54,825 nucleotides of DNA. It comes from Arthrobacter celericrescens (GTDB lineage Bacteria > Actinomycetota > Actinomycetes > Actinomycetales > Micrococcaceae). The first letter of the stretch is position 1; each line of letters begins with the position of its first letter. The stretch spans positions 1 to 54,825 of the forward strand of contig NZ_QYLP01000034.1 of assembly GCF_003614925.1 (NCBI RefSeq), in the 5' to 3' direction. The notes below the pieces were generated by a model. The model did not search any database. It was not told the DNA's origin and saw only the letters and a list, made by a program, of their open reading frames with translations. The position numbers and the translations under genes are program-made. Below are positions 14,977 through 23,364 of this stretch, piece by piece.

Positions 14977-17900
14977 TCAGCGGCGCATCAGGGGAGTGCC
15001 GTCCAGGGAACGCTCTTCCAGGAGTCTCCCGCCCAGAATACGCTCGACCGCAGCCCGGCCAAACACACCCGATTCCTCGATGGTTTCGTCGTCGGCGCTC
15101 GGGATGTCCTCGACCATCGTGGCCGTTGCGCTTGCGGACCTCGCAGGCACTTGGATGCGTCCGGCCAGCGCTTCCGGGCTGTTCGAAAGCCGCTGGTAGA
15201 GGCTCTGCCTACCGGGCGCGTTGCCCCCTGCCTCAGCCGTGGGTGCGGGAACGGTCGCCCAGCTGCTCGCCGGAGCCGCGGCTGGTGCCGGGGCCTGCTG
15301 CGCGGACGCTAGTGCAGGAGGCTTCTGGGCGGTTTGCTGGACCGGCACCTGCTGGGCTGGTGCCAGCGCCGCGGCGGGCTCGTACGCCGGTGCGGTGGAG
15401 TTGCCACCGGCCTGGCCGGATTCTGCGTGGTCCGGCGCCGGATCTGCAGATGCAGACTCGGCGGCGACATGGGTCCCGATATTGCTGCTCGTGCCCACCA
15501 CCCACGAGCCCGGCGACTGCTCAACTGCGCGCGACCACGGGTCACGCGAGGTGTCGGGCGAGGGGGCGGCTTCCTGGGTGGCAACGGCGGAAGGAACGAC
15601 GTCGGCAGGCGCCGGCGGTGCGGTGGGTGCGGCGGGTGCCGGCGGCGCGGTGGGTGCGGTGGGTGCGGACTGCCAGCCGGAGTCCGACGGCGGAACCCAG
15701 TCCATGGGCGGTTCCTCGTCCAGCGGCGGGGCGTCTTCGTCGCGCGGGGGACCCCAGTCGTCGTCGGAATACGAGTAGTCCTCGGACGGCGGCTGTTCAG
15801 TTGACGGGGCCTCGGCGGACGGGGCTTCGGCGGGCGCGGCGGCGGTGGCAGGCGCTGGGCTGGCGGGAACGGCAGCGCTCGCGGGCGCCGGGCGCTCGGC
15901 TTCTGCTGGCCGTTCAGCTGGTGCGGGCCGCTCAGCCGGTGCGGGCCGCTCAGCCGGTGCAGTGCGTTCAGCGGGAGCATCAGCCGGTTCGGCAGCCGCA
16001 GGACCGGCCGCGGGCGCGAGGCCCCAGGCGGTGTCGACCTCGGAAGCCACGGGTGGCGTGGAAGCAGCAGCCGGCATGGCGGGCGTGGCCGCCGGCACCT
16101 GTGCCGGGGCTTCCGGGCTAGCCGGGGCTTTTGGGTTTGGCGCAGAGCTCCCTGAACTTGTCGCGCCTGCCGTGGCCGTGATCTGGCAGTCGATGCCGAT
16201 GGTTTTGTGGATCGCCTGGCGCAGGTTTTCGGCGTGGTCGGCCCGGCTGAATGCGGTGGCGAGGCCGTCCGTGGTGAACGCAAGCACCAGGGTCTGGCCG
16301 TCGAAACGTGCCACCTGTGCGTTGGCGCCGACCAAGGCCCAACTGCTCCGCTTGATCTTGCTCAGCGTCTGCAGGATGTCCTGCCAGGCACGGCGGACCA
16401 CCTCGACGTCGGCGCCTCCACCGGGTGCACCTCCAGCCGGCGGCGCAGGCTGGGCGGGAGCAGCCGGCTGGGCGGGCGCGGGTGCCGAAGCAACAGGCTG
16501 GGCGGGCGCGGGCGACGGAGCCGGGGCCTGGGCGACTGGGGCAGGAGCAACAGGCGCCGCCGCAGTTTCCTGCGGTCCGCGTGCGGCCGGAGGCCGCTGG
16601 CTATCCTCGATGGGCCAGTCGCTCGTACTGACCCGCGGCGCGGAGATCCGGCCTGCCGGGACGTTCGCCTCGGCAGCGGTTGTTTCGGAGACCGGTGCCT
16701 GGGCCGCTGGAGCGGCCTCAGGCGCTGAGGCAACCGGAACCGGAGCGGCGGCTGGCACCTGCACGGGCTCCGGCGTCGGGCTCGGAACGGAAACTGCCGG
16801 AACAGGAACTGCAGGCGCTGCTGCAGCCCCGGACTCCGCACCAGCCGGAACCGCGCTGCCATAGCTGAGGCGCCGCTCGACGCGGTCGATCCGGGCAGCG
16901 ATTCCCCGCTCGGTCTGCTCGGCGCCGGGCAGCAGGATCCGCGCGCACAGCAGCTCGAGGTGCAGGCGCGGCGAGGTAGCACCGGTCATCTCGGTGAGCG
17001 CGGTGTTCGTGACATCCGCGGCACGGGAAAGTTCGGCGGCACCGAGGGCCTTGGCCTGGCCCTGCATACGGGCGATCTGGTCGTCCGGCATGCCGCGCAG
17101 GATGGCCTTGGCGCTCTCCGGCATGGCCTGGACGATGATGAGGTCCCGGAAGCGCTCCAGGAGGTCCTCGACGAAACGGCGGGGATCGTGCCCGGTCTGG
17201 ATGACCCGGTCCACCGCGCGGAAGACCGTGGCGGAGTCGCCGGCGGCAACGGCCTCGACGACGTCGTCCAGCAGCGAAGCATGCGTGTACCCGAGGAGCG
17301 CGACGGCGAGCTCGTAGTCCAGCCCGTTGCTCCCGGCGCCGGCCATGAGTTGGTCCAGCACGGAGAGCGAATCACGGACGGAGCCCCCGCCGGCACGGAT
17401 CACGAGCGACAGCACGCCGGGCGCCACAGGGACGTTCTCGGCGGCGCAGAGCTGCTCGAGGTACGCCATGAGCGGTTCCGGGGGCACCAGCCGGAAGGGG
17501 TAGTGGTGCGTGCGGGAGCGGATGGTGCCGATGACCTTGTCCGGCTCCGTGGTGGCGAAGATGAACTTGATGTGTTCCGGCGGCTCCTCGACGATTTTCA
17601 GGAGCGCGTTGAAGCCAGCCGAGGTGACCATGTGGGCTTCGTCGATGATGAAGATCTTGTAGCGGTCCCGCACCGGGGCGAAGGTGGCGCGTTCGCGGAG
17701 GTCGCGGGCGTCGTCCACACCGCCGTGGCTGGCGGCGTCGATCTCGATGACGTCAAGGGAGCCGGAGCCGCCGCGGGCGAGCTCGATGCAGCTGTTGCAC
17801 TTGCCGCAGGGCGTGTCCGTGGGGCCTTCGGCGCAGTTGAGGCAGCGGGCCAGGATGCGGGCGGAGGTGGTCTTGCCGCAGCCGCGCGGGCCCGAGAAGA

Positions 17901-18027
17901 GGTAGGCGTGGTTGACGCGGTTCTTGCGCAGCGCCGTCATGAGCGGCTCGGTGACATGTTCCTGCCCGATAACGTCCGCGAACGAATCCGGGCGGTATCT
18001 ACGGTAAAGGGCAGTAGTAACAGTCAC
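14977..18027 (-). CDS. dnaX: DNA polymerase III gamma/tau subunit
   Basis: A 1016-residue clamp-loader subunit. The AAA+ part occupies about 1-370: Walker A GPRGCGKTT at 46-54, zinc cysteines at 65, 74, 77 and 80, IIDEAHMV (Walker B/DEAx) and the sensor-1 region FIFATTEPDKV. Beyond it lies a very long Ala/Pro/Glu-rich tail with short repeats such as AERPAP in tandem, then a short conserved C-terminus. A globular piece (WQDILQTLSKIKRSSWALVG, about 560-640) matches the actinobacterial tau domain III/IV region. Start is GTG 18027 with no evident ribosome-binding site. I see no obvious frameshift site to make a separate gamma form. Confidence 0.95.
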   Translation of the reverse strand: MTVTTALYRRYRPDSFADVIGQEHVTEPLMTALRKNRVNHAYLFSGPRGCGKTTSARILARCLNCAEGPTDTPCGKCNSCIELARGGSGSLDVIEIDAASHGGVDDARDLRERATFAPVRDRYKIFIIDEAHMVTSAGFNALLKIVEEPPEHIKFIFATTEPDKVIGTIRSRTHHYPFRLVPPEPLMAYLEQLCAAENVPVAPGVLSLVIRAGGGSVRDSLSVLDQLMAGAGSNGLDYELAVALLGYTHASLLDDVVEAVAAGDSATVFRAVDRVIQTGHDPRRFVEDLLERFRDLIIVQAMPESAKAILRGMPDDQIARMQGQAKALGAAELSRAADVTNTALTEMTGATSPRLHLELLCARILLPGAEQTERGIAARIDRVERRLSYGSAVPAGAESGAAAAPAVPVPAVSVPSPTPEPVQVPAAAPVPVASAPEAAPAAQAPVSETTAAEANVPAGRISAPRVSTSDWPIEDSQRPPAARGPQETAAAPVAPAPVAQAPAPSPAPAQPVASAPAPAQPAAPAQPAPPAGGAPGGGADVEVVRRAWQDILQTLSKIKRSSWALVGANAQVARFDGQTLVLAFTTDGLATAFSRADHAENLRQAIHKTIGIDCQITATAGATSSGSSAPNPKAPASPEAPAQVPAATPAMPAAASTPPVASEVDTAWGLAPAAGPAAAEPADAPAERTAPAERPAPAERPAPAERPAEAERPAPASAAVPASPAPATAAAPAEAPSAEAPSTEQPPSEDYSYSDDDWGPPRDEDAPPLDEEPPMDWVPPSDSGWQSAPTAPTAPPAPAAPTAPPAPADVVPSAVATQEAAPSPDTSRDPWSRAVEQSPGSWVVGTSSNIGTHVAAESASADPAPDHAESGQAGGNSTAPAYEPAAALAPAQQVPVQQTAQKPPALASAQQAPAPAAAPASSWATVPAPTAEAGGNAPGRQSLYQRLSNSPEALAGRIQVPARSASATATMVEDIPSADDETIEESGVFGRAAVERILGGRLLEERSLDGTPLMRR

Positions 18028-18062
18028 AGGAGAAGCCTAGCTTTGGGGACTGACATTTAAAT

Positions 18063-18157
18063 GTGAGACCCCTCATGCACCCGCCAGAGCCCATCTACCC
18101 TTGCTACCTTCCGGTCCTGGGGGAGTTCAACAGGATGACGCCACATGAGGGGCCGAC
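18063..18157 (-). ncRNA. ffs: Signal recognition particle RNA, bacterial short type
   Basis: The minus strand contains the universal SRP helix-8 sequence GGACCGGAAGGTAGCAAGGG, including the GNAR-type tetraloop and asymmetric loops. Terminal sequences GGCCCCTCATG (5' end near 18154) and CATGAGGGGTC (3' end near 18067) pair over 11 bp. The RNA would guide Ffh/FtsY-dependent membrane targeting. Exact ends are uncertain by a few bases. It sits just upstream of dnaX on the same strand, as in many actinobacteria. Confidence 0.95.
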
Positions 18158-18226
18158 GACAAGCTTACCCGAACTTTCAGCGGCACCCGAATCCGCCGTC
18201 GGGCACTGGAACCCGGGCAGCCGAAA

Positions 18227-19348
18227 CTACAGCGCGGCGACCGTCGCGGCCGCGATTCCGAAGGACATGGTCATGCCGATCCCGGACGTCACGGTGACCA
18301 CCGTGGTCCGCGCGTCCACGTCCTCCACCAGCAGCGGGGTCAGCGGGCTGCTGGCGTACACGCCCTGCCAGCGCTGCGTGACCTGCAGCGTGGTGCCCAG
18401 GATTTTCGCGATTTCGTCCACCAGTCGGGTGGTCCACCACTCGTCCTGGAAGGGCCCGATCGTCTGGCCGTACACGTGGCTGTCGCCCAGGATGAGGCTG
18501 CCGTCGGGCCGCCGAGTGAACATCACGTTGGCCACCATGTCGATCAGTTCCGGGCTGTGGCCGTGGATTTCCCGGCGGACCGCCTCCGCGCCGGGCATCG
18601 CCGTGAAGCCGTCGTAGCGGGTCATCGAGGTGCCGGTGAGGACCGCAGAATCGAGGGTGTAGCCGGCCGGTGCCGGTGCGAGGGCCATCTGCAGGGCGCA
18701 GCGCTGCACCTGGTAGCGGGTGGCCAGCTCGGGGAAGAGGTAATCCATGTCGTGCCCCACGCAGACCAGGACCTTCTGCGCGTGGAAGTCGCCGCGGCTG
18801 GTGGAGACGGTGCCGTCCCGGATGTCCCGCACCGAGGTGTTCCATTCGATCCCGACGCCGGCCTGGTTCTGGAGCCAGCCGGCGATCTCTCCCGCGGTGG
18901 TGCGGGGATCGACGCGCAGGTCCGCGGGCAGGTGCGCACCGCCCACGATCGCAGGGTCCGGATCCCCGCCGAGCACGGAGCGCAGTTCACCGGCGGTCAA
19001 CAGTCGCACGGAGTCGCTGCCGCGTTTGCTGTTCAGCTCCTCCAGCACCTGCTGCTCCGCCGCGCTGCGGGCCACCACATAGGCACCGGCTTCCGGGGCC
19101 CAGAAACCCACGGCCTTGGCCGCGGCCAGCCAGCCCTCGCGGGAGCGGTAGGCGGTGTCCAACAGCACGCCGTCCTGGGCCGTGATGCAGCAGTGGCCGA
19201 AGTTCCGGATCGAGGCGCCGTTGGGCCGGGCATCGCGTTCGATGATGCGAACCGTGTAGCCCTTGCGGTGCGCCTCGAAGGCATGCGCCAGGCCGACGAT
19301 TCCGGCGCCGACGATGATCAGGTCCGTGTTGCCCTTGGATGTGTTCAT
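18227..19348 (-). CDS. FAD-dependent oxidoreductase of phosphonate catabolism (TIGR03364 / Pbf-like)
   Basis: A 373-residue DAO-family flavoenzyme. The N-terminal dinucleotide-binding motif is DLIIVGAGIVGLAHAFEAHRKG, followed by SIRNFGHCCITAQDG, a hallmark of the TIGR03364 family associated with phosphonate genes. The C-terminus has the second FAD-binding stretch VTVTSGIGMTMSFGIAA. Members of this family are reported to oxidise aminoethylphosphonate derivatives, particularly N-methylated ones, giving phosphonoacetaldehyde. It lies in an operon with an aldehyde dehydrogenase and phosphonoacetate hydrolase but no PhnW, so it probably carries out the entry step. ATG 19348 has AAAGGA upstream; the same CGAAAGGACGC precedes the transporter gene. 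The exact substrate is inferred. Confidence 0.75.
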   Translation of the reverse strand: MNTSKGNTDLIIVGAGIVGLAHAFEAHRKGYTVRIIERDARPNGASIRNFGHCCITAQDGVLLDTAYRSREGWLAAAKAVGFWAPEAGAYVVARSAAEQQVLEELNSKRGSDSVRLLTAGELRSVLGGDPDPAIVGGAHLPADLRVDPRTTAGEIAGWLQNQAGVGIEWNTSVRDIRDGTVSTSRGDFHAQKVLVCVGHDMDYLFPELATRYQVQRCALQMALAPAPAGYTLDSAVLTGTSMTRYDGFTAMPGAEAVRREIHGHSPELIDMVANVMFTRRPDGSLILGDSHVYGQTIGPFQDEWWTTRLVDEIAKILGTTLQVTQRWQGVYASSPLTPLLVEDVDARTTVVTVTSGIGMTMSFGIAAATVAAL

Positions 19349-19377
19349 GGTGCGTCCTTTCGTGGGGCCGGGGGCGG

Positions 19378-20277
19378 TTAGCCCAGCGGCCAGGCCTTGA
19401 TGGTGCTGATCAGCTCGACGAAGCGCTGCTCCACCGGGGTCAGCGGCTGGTCCGCCATGCGGACCAGGGTGACCGGACGACGGCGGGGCGCCGGGTTGAT
19501 CTTGAGGCGGACCAGTTCCCCGGAGCGCAGGTCCTGGGCCACCACGTGTTCGGAAATGAGGGCCAGTCCGAGGCCCGCCCGCACGGATTCGCGGGCCGCC
19601 TCGGCGCTCCAGATGGTCCAGCTGGGCGAGTCCTTTAGGCCCCAGTCGGCCAGTGCCTGGTCCTGGTCCAGCCGGGTGGAGGAGCCGATTTCGCGGAGCA
19701 GGAACCGCTGCCCGGCCAAGTCTTCCGGGGTGAGGGTCCGTCCGGCGAGGGGGTGTGCCCGGCTTGCGGCGACGATGAGGGCCTCGTCGAAGATCTCCGT
19801 GCATTCGAGCTGCTCATGGTCCACCTGGCCCGCGCAGATGGCCAGGCTGACCTCGCGGTTGATGATCCATTCGGCCACCTTCTCCGCGTTGCCCACGCGC
19901 AGTTCCGTTCGGATCGTCTCGTTCTCGGCGAGGAAACGGCTGAGCACGCGGGGGAGCAGGTAGGACCCCAGGGTGCTCGTGCCTGCCACCGAAAGCTTCC
20001 GGTCCGCTTGCCCCTGCGCCGCGGCAACCTCGCCGTCCACCTCCTCCAGGATGCCGAGGATCCGGCGGGCATGGTCGGCCAGGACCAGGCCGGCCGCCGT
20101 CAGCGTGGTCCCGGCCGGTCCGCGGTCCAGCAGGTGGGCCGCAAGCGAGGTCTCCAGGCTCCGGACATGGGCCGACACCGATGGTTGGCTCATGTACAGG
20201 AGGCGGGCAGCAGCGGAAATGCTGCCCGCCTCTGCAACGGTGACGAAGATTCGCAGGCTCTGGATGCTCAAATGCAT
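19378..20277 (-). CDS. LysR-family regulator of the phosphonate operon
   Basis: A 299-residue LysR-type regulator with N-terminal helix-turn-helix (LRIFVTVAEAGSISAAARLL, then QPSVSAHVRSLE) and an effector-binding domain from about 90. It lies inside the phosphonate gene array and is transcribed with it, between the aldehyde dehydrogenase and the FAD enzyme. A likely effector is a pathway phosphonate, by position only. Confidence 0.85.
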   Translation of the reverse strand: MHLSIQSLRIFVTVAEAGSISAAARLLYMSQPSVSAHVRSLETSLAAHLLDRGPAGTTLTAAGLVLADHARRILGILEEVDGEVAAAQGQADRKLSVAGTSTLGSYLLPRVLSRFLAENETIRTELRVGNAEKVAEWIINREVSLAICAGQVDHEQLECTEIFDEALIVAASRAHPLAGRTLTPEDLAGQRFLLREIGSSTRLDQDQALADWGLKDSPSWTIWSAEAARESVRAGLGLALISEHVVAQDLRSGELVRLKINPAPRRRPVTLVRMADQPLTPVEQRFVELISTIKAWPLG

Positions 20278-20330
20278 GGGAACAAGCTAACTGACGGTCC
20301 GGCGTCGGGATCGGTGACGGGCAACGGGGC

Positions 20331-21791
20331 TCAGGCCGGGAAGCTGATGCAGGCCGAGCGCCATTCCATGTAGAACTCCCACGTTTCCGGGGAGCACTCG
20401 GGTGCACCGTACTGCGAGAGCTTCGCGCCCATGTGCGGCAGGTGCGGCCATGCGCCGACGCCGGGACGGTTGACGTGCAGCATGCCGGCTTCGAAGCCCT
20501 GCAGGGCGTCATAGGCGTGCGCCCGGTTGTTCGTGAAAATGGTCCCGGACATGCCGTACTTCACCGAGTTGGAGATCGCCATGGCGTGGCCGAAGTTCTC
20601 GGCGTCGATCACGGAGAGCACTGGGCCGAACACCTCCTCGGTGGCCAGCTCCGAATCCGGTGCGACGTCGGTAATCAGGGTGGGCTCCATAAAGTAGCCG
20701 TCCGCAAGTACCCCGGCGCTGGCGCGGGAACCGCCCGTCCGGATGGTGGCGCCGTTGGCCCTTGCCGTGCCGATGGCCGCGAGGCAGGCGTCCAGCCGTT
20801 CCTGGTTCACCACCGGGCCGAGCTTGGTGGATTCGTCCGTGGGGTCTCCGATCCGCAGTTCCTCCATCCGGCCAAGCACCTTGCCCACCAGCTCTTCGCG
20901 GACGCGGCGGTCCACCACCACGCGGCTCGTGGCGCTGCAGCGTTGCCCGGCCTGCCCGAAGGCCCCGAGAAGGATGGCGTCGGCGGCGAGGTCGAGGTCG
21001 GCGTCGGCCAGCACGATCACCGCGTTCTTGCCGCCCAGCTCCAGCTGGGTACGCGCCAGCCGCGGCGCGGCCGCCTTCTGGATGGTCAGGCCAACCGGCA
21101 GCGAACCGGTGAAGGAAATGCCGCGGACGTCCGGGTGCCCGCACAGGGTTTCGCCGGGCTCCCGGTCGCCCTGGACCAGGTTCAGCACGCCCGCCGGCAC
21201 GCCGGCCTCATTGAAGATGTCCACCAGCAGCGCCGAGGTCAGCGGCGCCAGCGGCGAGGGCTTGAGGACCGCCGTGCACCCGGACAGCAGTGCGGGTGCC
21301 ATCTTCCAGACCGGGATCGCCAGCGGGAAATTCCACGGCGTGATGAGCGCGACGACGCCGATCGGCTTGCGCCAGGTCATCGCCAGGGTGCGCGGCTCGT
21401 CGGCCGGGAGGGTGGAGCCGGAGAGGCGGCGGCCCTCGCCTGCGATGTAGCGCAGGATGTCGATGGCGCGCTGCGCCTCGCCGCGGGATTCGCGCAGGCA
21501 CTTGCCCTGTTCCCGGGTGACGACGGCGGCCAGTTCCTCCTTGCGGCGGGACAGGATCTCTGCGGCGGCGAACAGGATGTCGCCGCGCTTGATCGAGCCC
21601 AGTGCTTCCCATTCCTTGCCTGCCTTCGCTGCGGCGCCGACCGCGTCGAGGGCATCCTGCGCGGTGGAGTCCGGGAAATGGCCCACGATGTCCCTCGTGT
21701 TGGCCGGGTTGGCGTTGGCGAAGGTCTTCCCGGCCGAGGACGGACGCCATTGGCCGTCGATGTAGTTCTGGTGCAGTTCGGTGGAGCTCAT
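20331..21791 (-). CDS. Aldehyde dehydrogenase, probable phosphonoacetaldehyde dehydrogenase
   Basis: A 486-residue NAD(P)-dependent aldehyde dehydrogenase. Key motifs are PWNFPLAIPVWK, the cofactor loop GISFTGSLPVG, the general base Glu in LELGGKN and the nucleophile Cys in GQAGQRCSA. The C-terminal EEVFGPVLSV is typical. In this operon the expected role is oxidation of phosphonoacetaldehyde to phosphonoacetate (PhnY role) for the hydrolase encoded upstream. Sequence alone places it only in the broad ALDH superfamily. Confidence 0.8.
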   Translation of the reverse strand: MSSTELHQNYIDGQWRPSSAGKTFANANPANTRDIVGHFPDSTAQDALDAVGAAAKAGKEWEALGSIKRGDILFAAAEILSRRKEELAAVVTREQGKCLRESRGEAQRAIDILRYIAGEGRRLSGSTLPADEPRTLAMTWRKPIGVVALITPWNFPLAIPVWKMAPALLSGCTAVLKPSPLAPLTSALLVDIFNEAGVPAGVLNLVQGDREPGETLCGHPDVRGISFTGSLPVGLTIQKAAAPRLARTQLELGGKNAVIVLADADLDLAADAILLGAFGQAGQRCSATSRVVVDRRVREELVGKVLGRMEELRIGDPTDESTKLGPVVNQERLDACLAAIGTARANGATIRTGGSRASAGVLADGYFMEPTLITDVAPDSELATEEVFGPVLSVIDAENFGHAMAISNSVKYGMSGTIFTNNRAHAYDALQGFEAGMLHVNRPGVGAWPHLPHMGAKLSQYGAPECSPETWEFYMEWRSACISFPA

Positions 21792-21854
21792 TCGTTCCTC
21801 TGTTCCGGCAGCGGCGCTGCTGCCATGTTGAAGGGTACTGGGGTGCGGGGCGGC

Positions 21855-23225
21855 TCAGGCGGCGCTTGGCCGCTTGTTCCAGGAGGGGATCAGGATCAGG
21901 GCGGCGGCCAGCGCGGCGGCGGCAAAGACGTAGAAGATCACGACGCCGGGGAAGAAGCCCGGGAGCAGCCCGCCAAGGATTGCCCCGAGGGAGCCGCAGC
22001 CGTTGATGAAGCCGGTGGCACCGGCGGCGTACCTGGAGGTACCGAAGTCGACGGCGGCCACGCCGGAGATCATGGCGTCCGCGCCGTAGACAGTGAGGCC
22101 CACGAAGGAGAGCAGGCCGATGAAGAGCGGCAGCGATCCGGTGGCCGTGACGGGCTGCCAGAGGGCCAGGGCAATCACCAGCAGGCCCAGGCACAGCACG
22201 CTGGGCGGCACGCGGCGGGCGTTGAAGAGGGTGTCCGAGGTCCAGCCGACTACGATCGGGGCGATGAGGCCGGTGATGCCGAAGGCCACCGGAACCATCA
22301 CCGCAGTGATCGAGTCCAGGTGCGGCAGGGCATCGAGCACCAGCACCGGGCCCCACAGCAGGATGGCGTAGCGGGCGGGCTTGAGCAGGAAGTAGACGAT
22401 GCCCAGTTTCAGCACCATCGCATCGTGCTTCGCGGCCGCCAGCAGGTCCCTGGGCGAAAAGCGGTCCCCCTTGACCTTGACCACCGGCACAGGTGCGCGG
22501 GTGTGCGAACGGACGTAGTCGCCGTCGAGCGCTGAGTCATCCTCATCGATGCCCGGCAGCCCCACCTCCTGCGGGTTGTTCCGCTGGAAGACGGCGAACA
22601 GCACCAGGGCAAGGGCGATCGTGGCGGTGCCGGCGAAGAACGCCCAGCGCCAGCTGTCGAAGATGGAGTAGGCGATCCAGCCGGTGAACGGGGTGGCCAC
22701 CAGGCCGCCGAAGGCGTAGCTCGTGGAGAACAGGCCCATGGCCCGGCCGCGCTTCCTGACCGTGAAGAAGGAGGCGATGTTCTTGCACAGGCCCGACCAG
22801 CCCGTGGACTGGGCCAGGCCCTGCACGATCATCAGCGGAACGAACAGCCAGACGGCCGGAGCGATGCCCATGAACAGGGCGGCGACGCCAGCCATCACCA
22901 TGCCGCCGGCCACGACGATCCGGGTGCCGAAGCGCTCGGCCACCGCGCCCCAGATGAACTGCCCGACGGCGTACGCGGCCAAATAGATCGAGTCCAGTAC
23001 GCCGAGGGTCTGGCGGGAGAGGAAGCCTTCGTCGAGGATGCCCACCTTGGCGGCGGAGAAGGCGGAGCGGGGGAAGTAGAAGGCGGCGTAGGCCAGCTAG
23101 GAGAGGGCGAAGATGCGGATCTGCCACTTGAACAGTTCCTGCCGCTTGGTCGACGTCTTTGTCTGCTTTGCCGGCGGGCTTTCCTGCTGGAGTGTCGGGG
23201 TTTCTGTTGAGCCAAATTCGGACAT
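21855..23225 (-). pseudogene. OPA/MFS-type transporter interrupted by an amber codon
   Basis: The intact reading frame would encode about 456 residues of an organophosphate:phosphate antiporter-like MFS protein (GlpT/UhpC relatives), with about 12 membrane segments, GAVAERFGTRIVVAGG in loop 2-3 and a GWSGLCKNIASFF segment. It starts at ATG 23225 after GAAAGGA. Codon 43 (23099-23097) is TAG, where the frame reads FALS-stop-LAYAAFYFPR; a Trp (TGG) is expected, so one G-to-A change explains it. The rest stays open to 21855. Restart at GTG 23045 would drop the first membrane segment. It sits between phosphonoacetate hydrolase and the aldehyde dehydrogenase, so it was probably the phosphonate importer. 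Sequencing error is possible. Confidence 0.8.
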
Positions 23226-23282
23226 GTCAGCGTCCTTTCGTCATGCAAACCTTGGGGGAGTGGTGGGCCGGCCGGGCCGGCG

Positions 23283-23323
23283 CCGGTTCCCTCCCAAGTG
23301 CTGCGTTGGGGGGAGGGAACCGG
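23283..23323. other. Strong hairpin between phosphonoacetate hydrolase and transporter genes
   Basis: Perfect 13-bp arms CCGGTTCCCTCCC (23283-23295) and its complement (23311-23323) enclose a 15-base loop. No T-run follows on the minus strand, so it is not a standard terminator. It may stabilise or process the operon mRNA, setting different levels for the first gene and the rest. Confidence 0.5.
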
Positions 23324-23364
23324 ATGACGTGCTGGTGCTCTCCTTTTGCTGTTGGTCCGCAGTC

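Noticed and set aside
23097..23099. TAG read as pyrrolysine or another recoded residue
   Set aside because: No Pyl machinery is expected in this lineage, and a Trp codon differing by one base explains the site.
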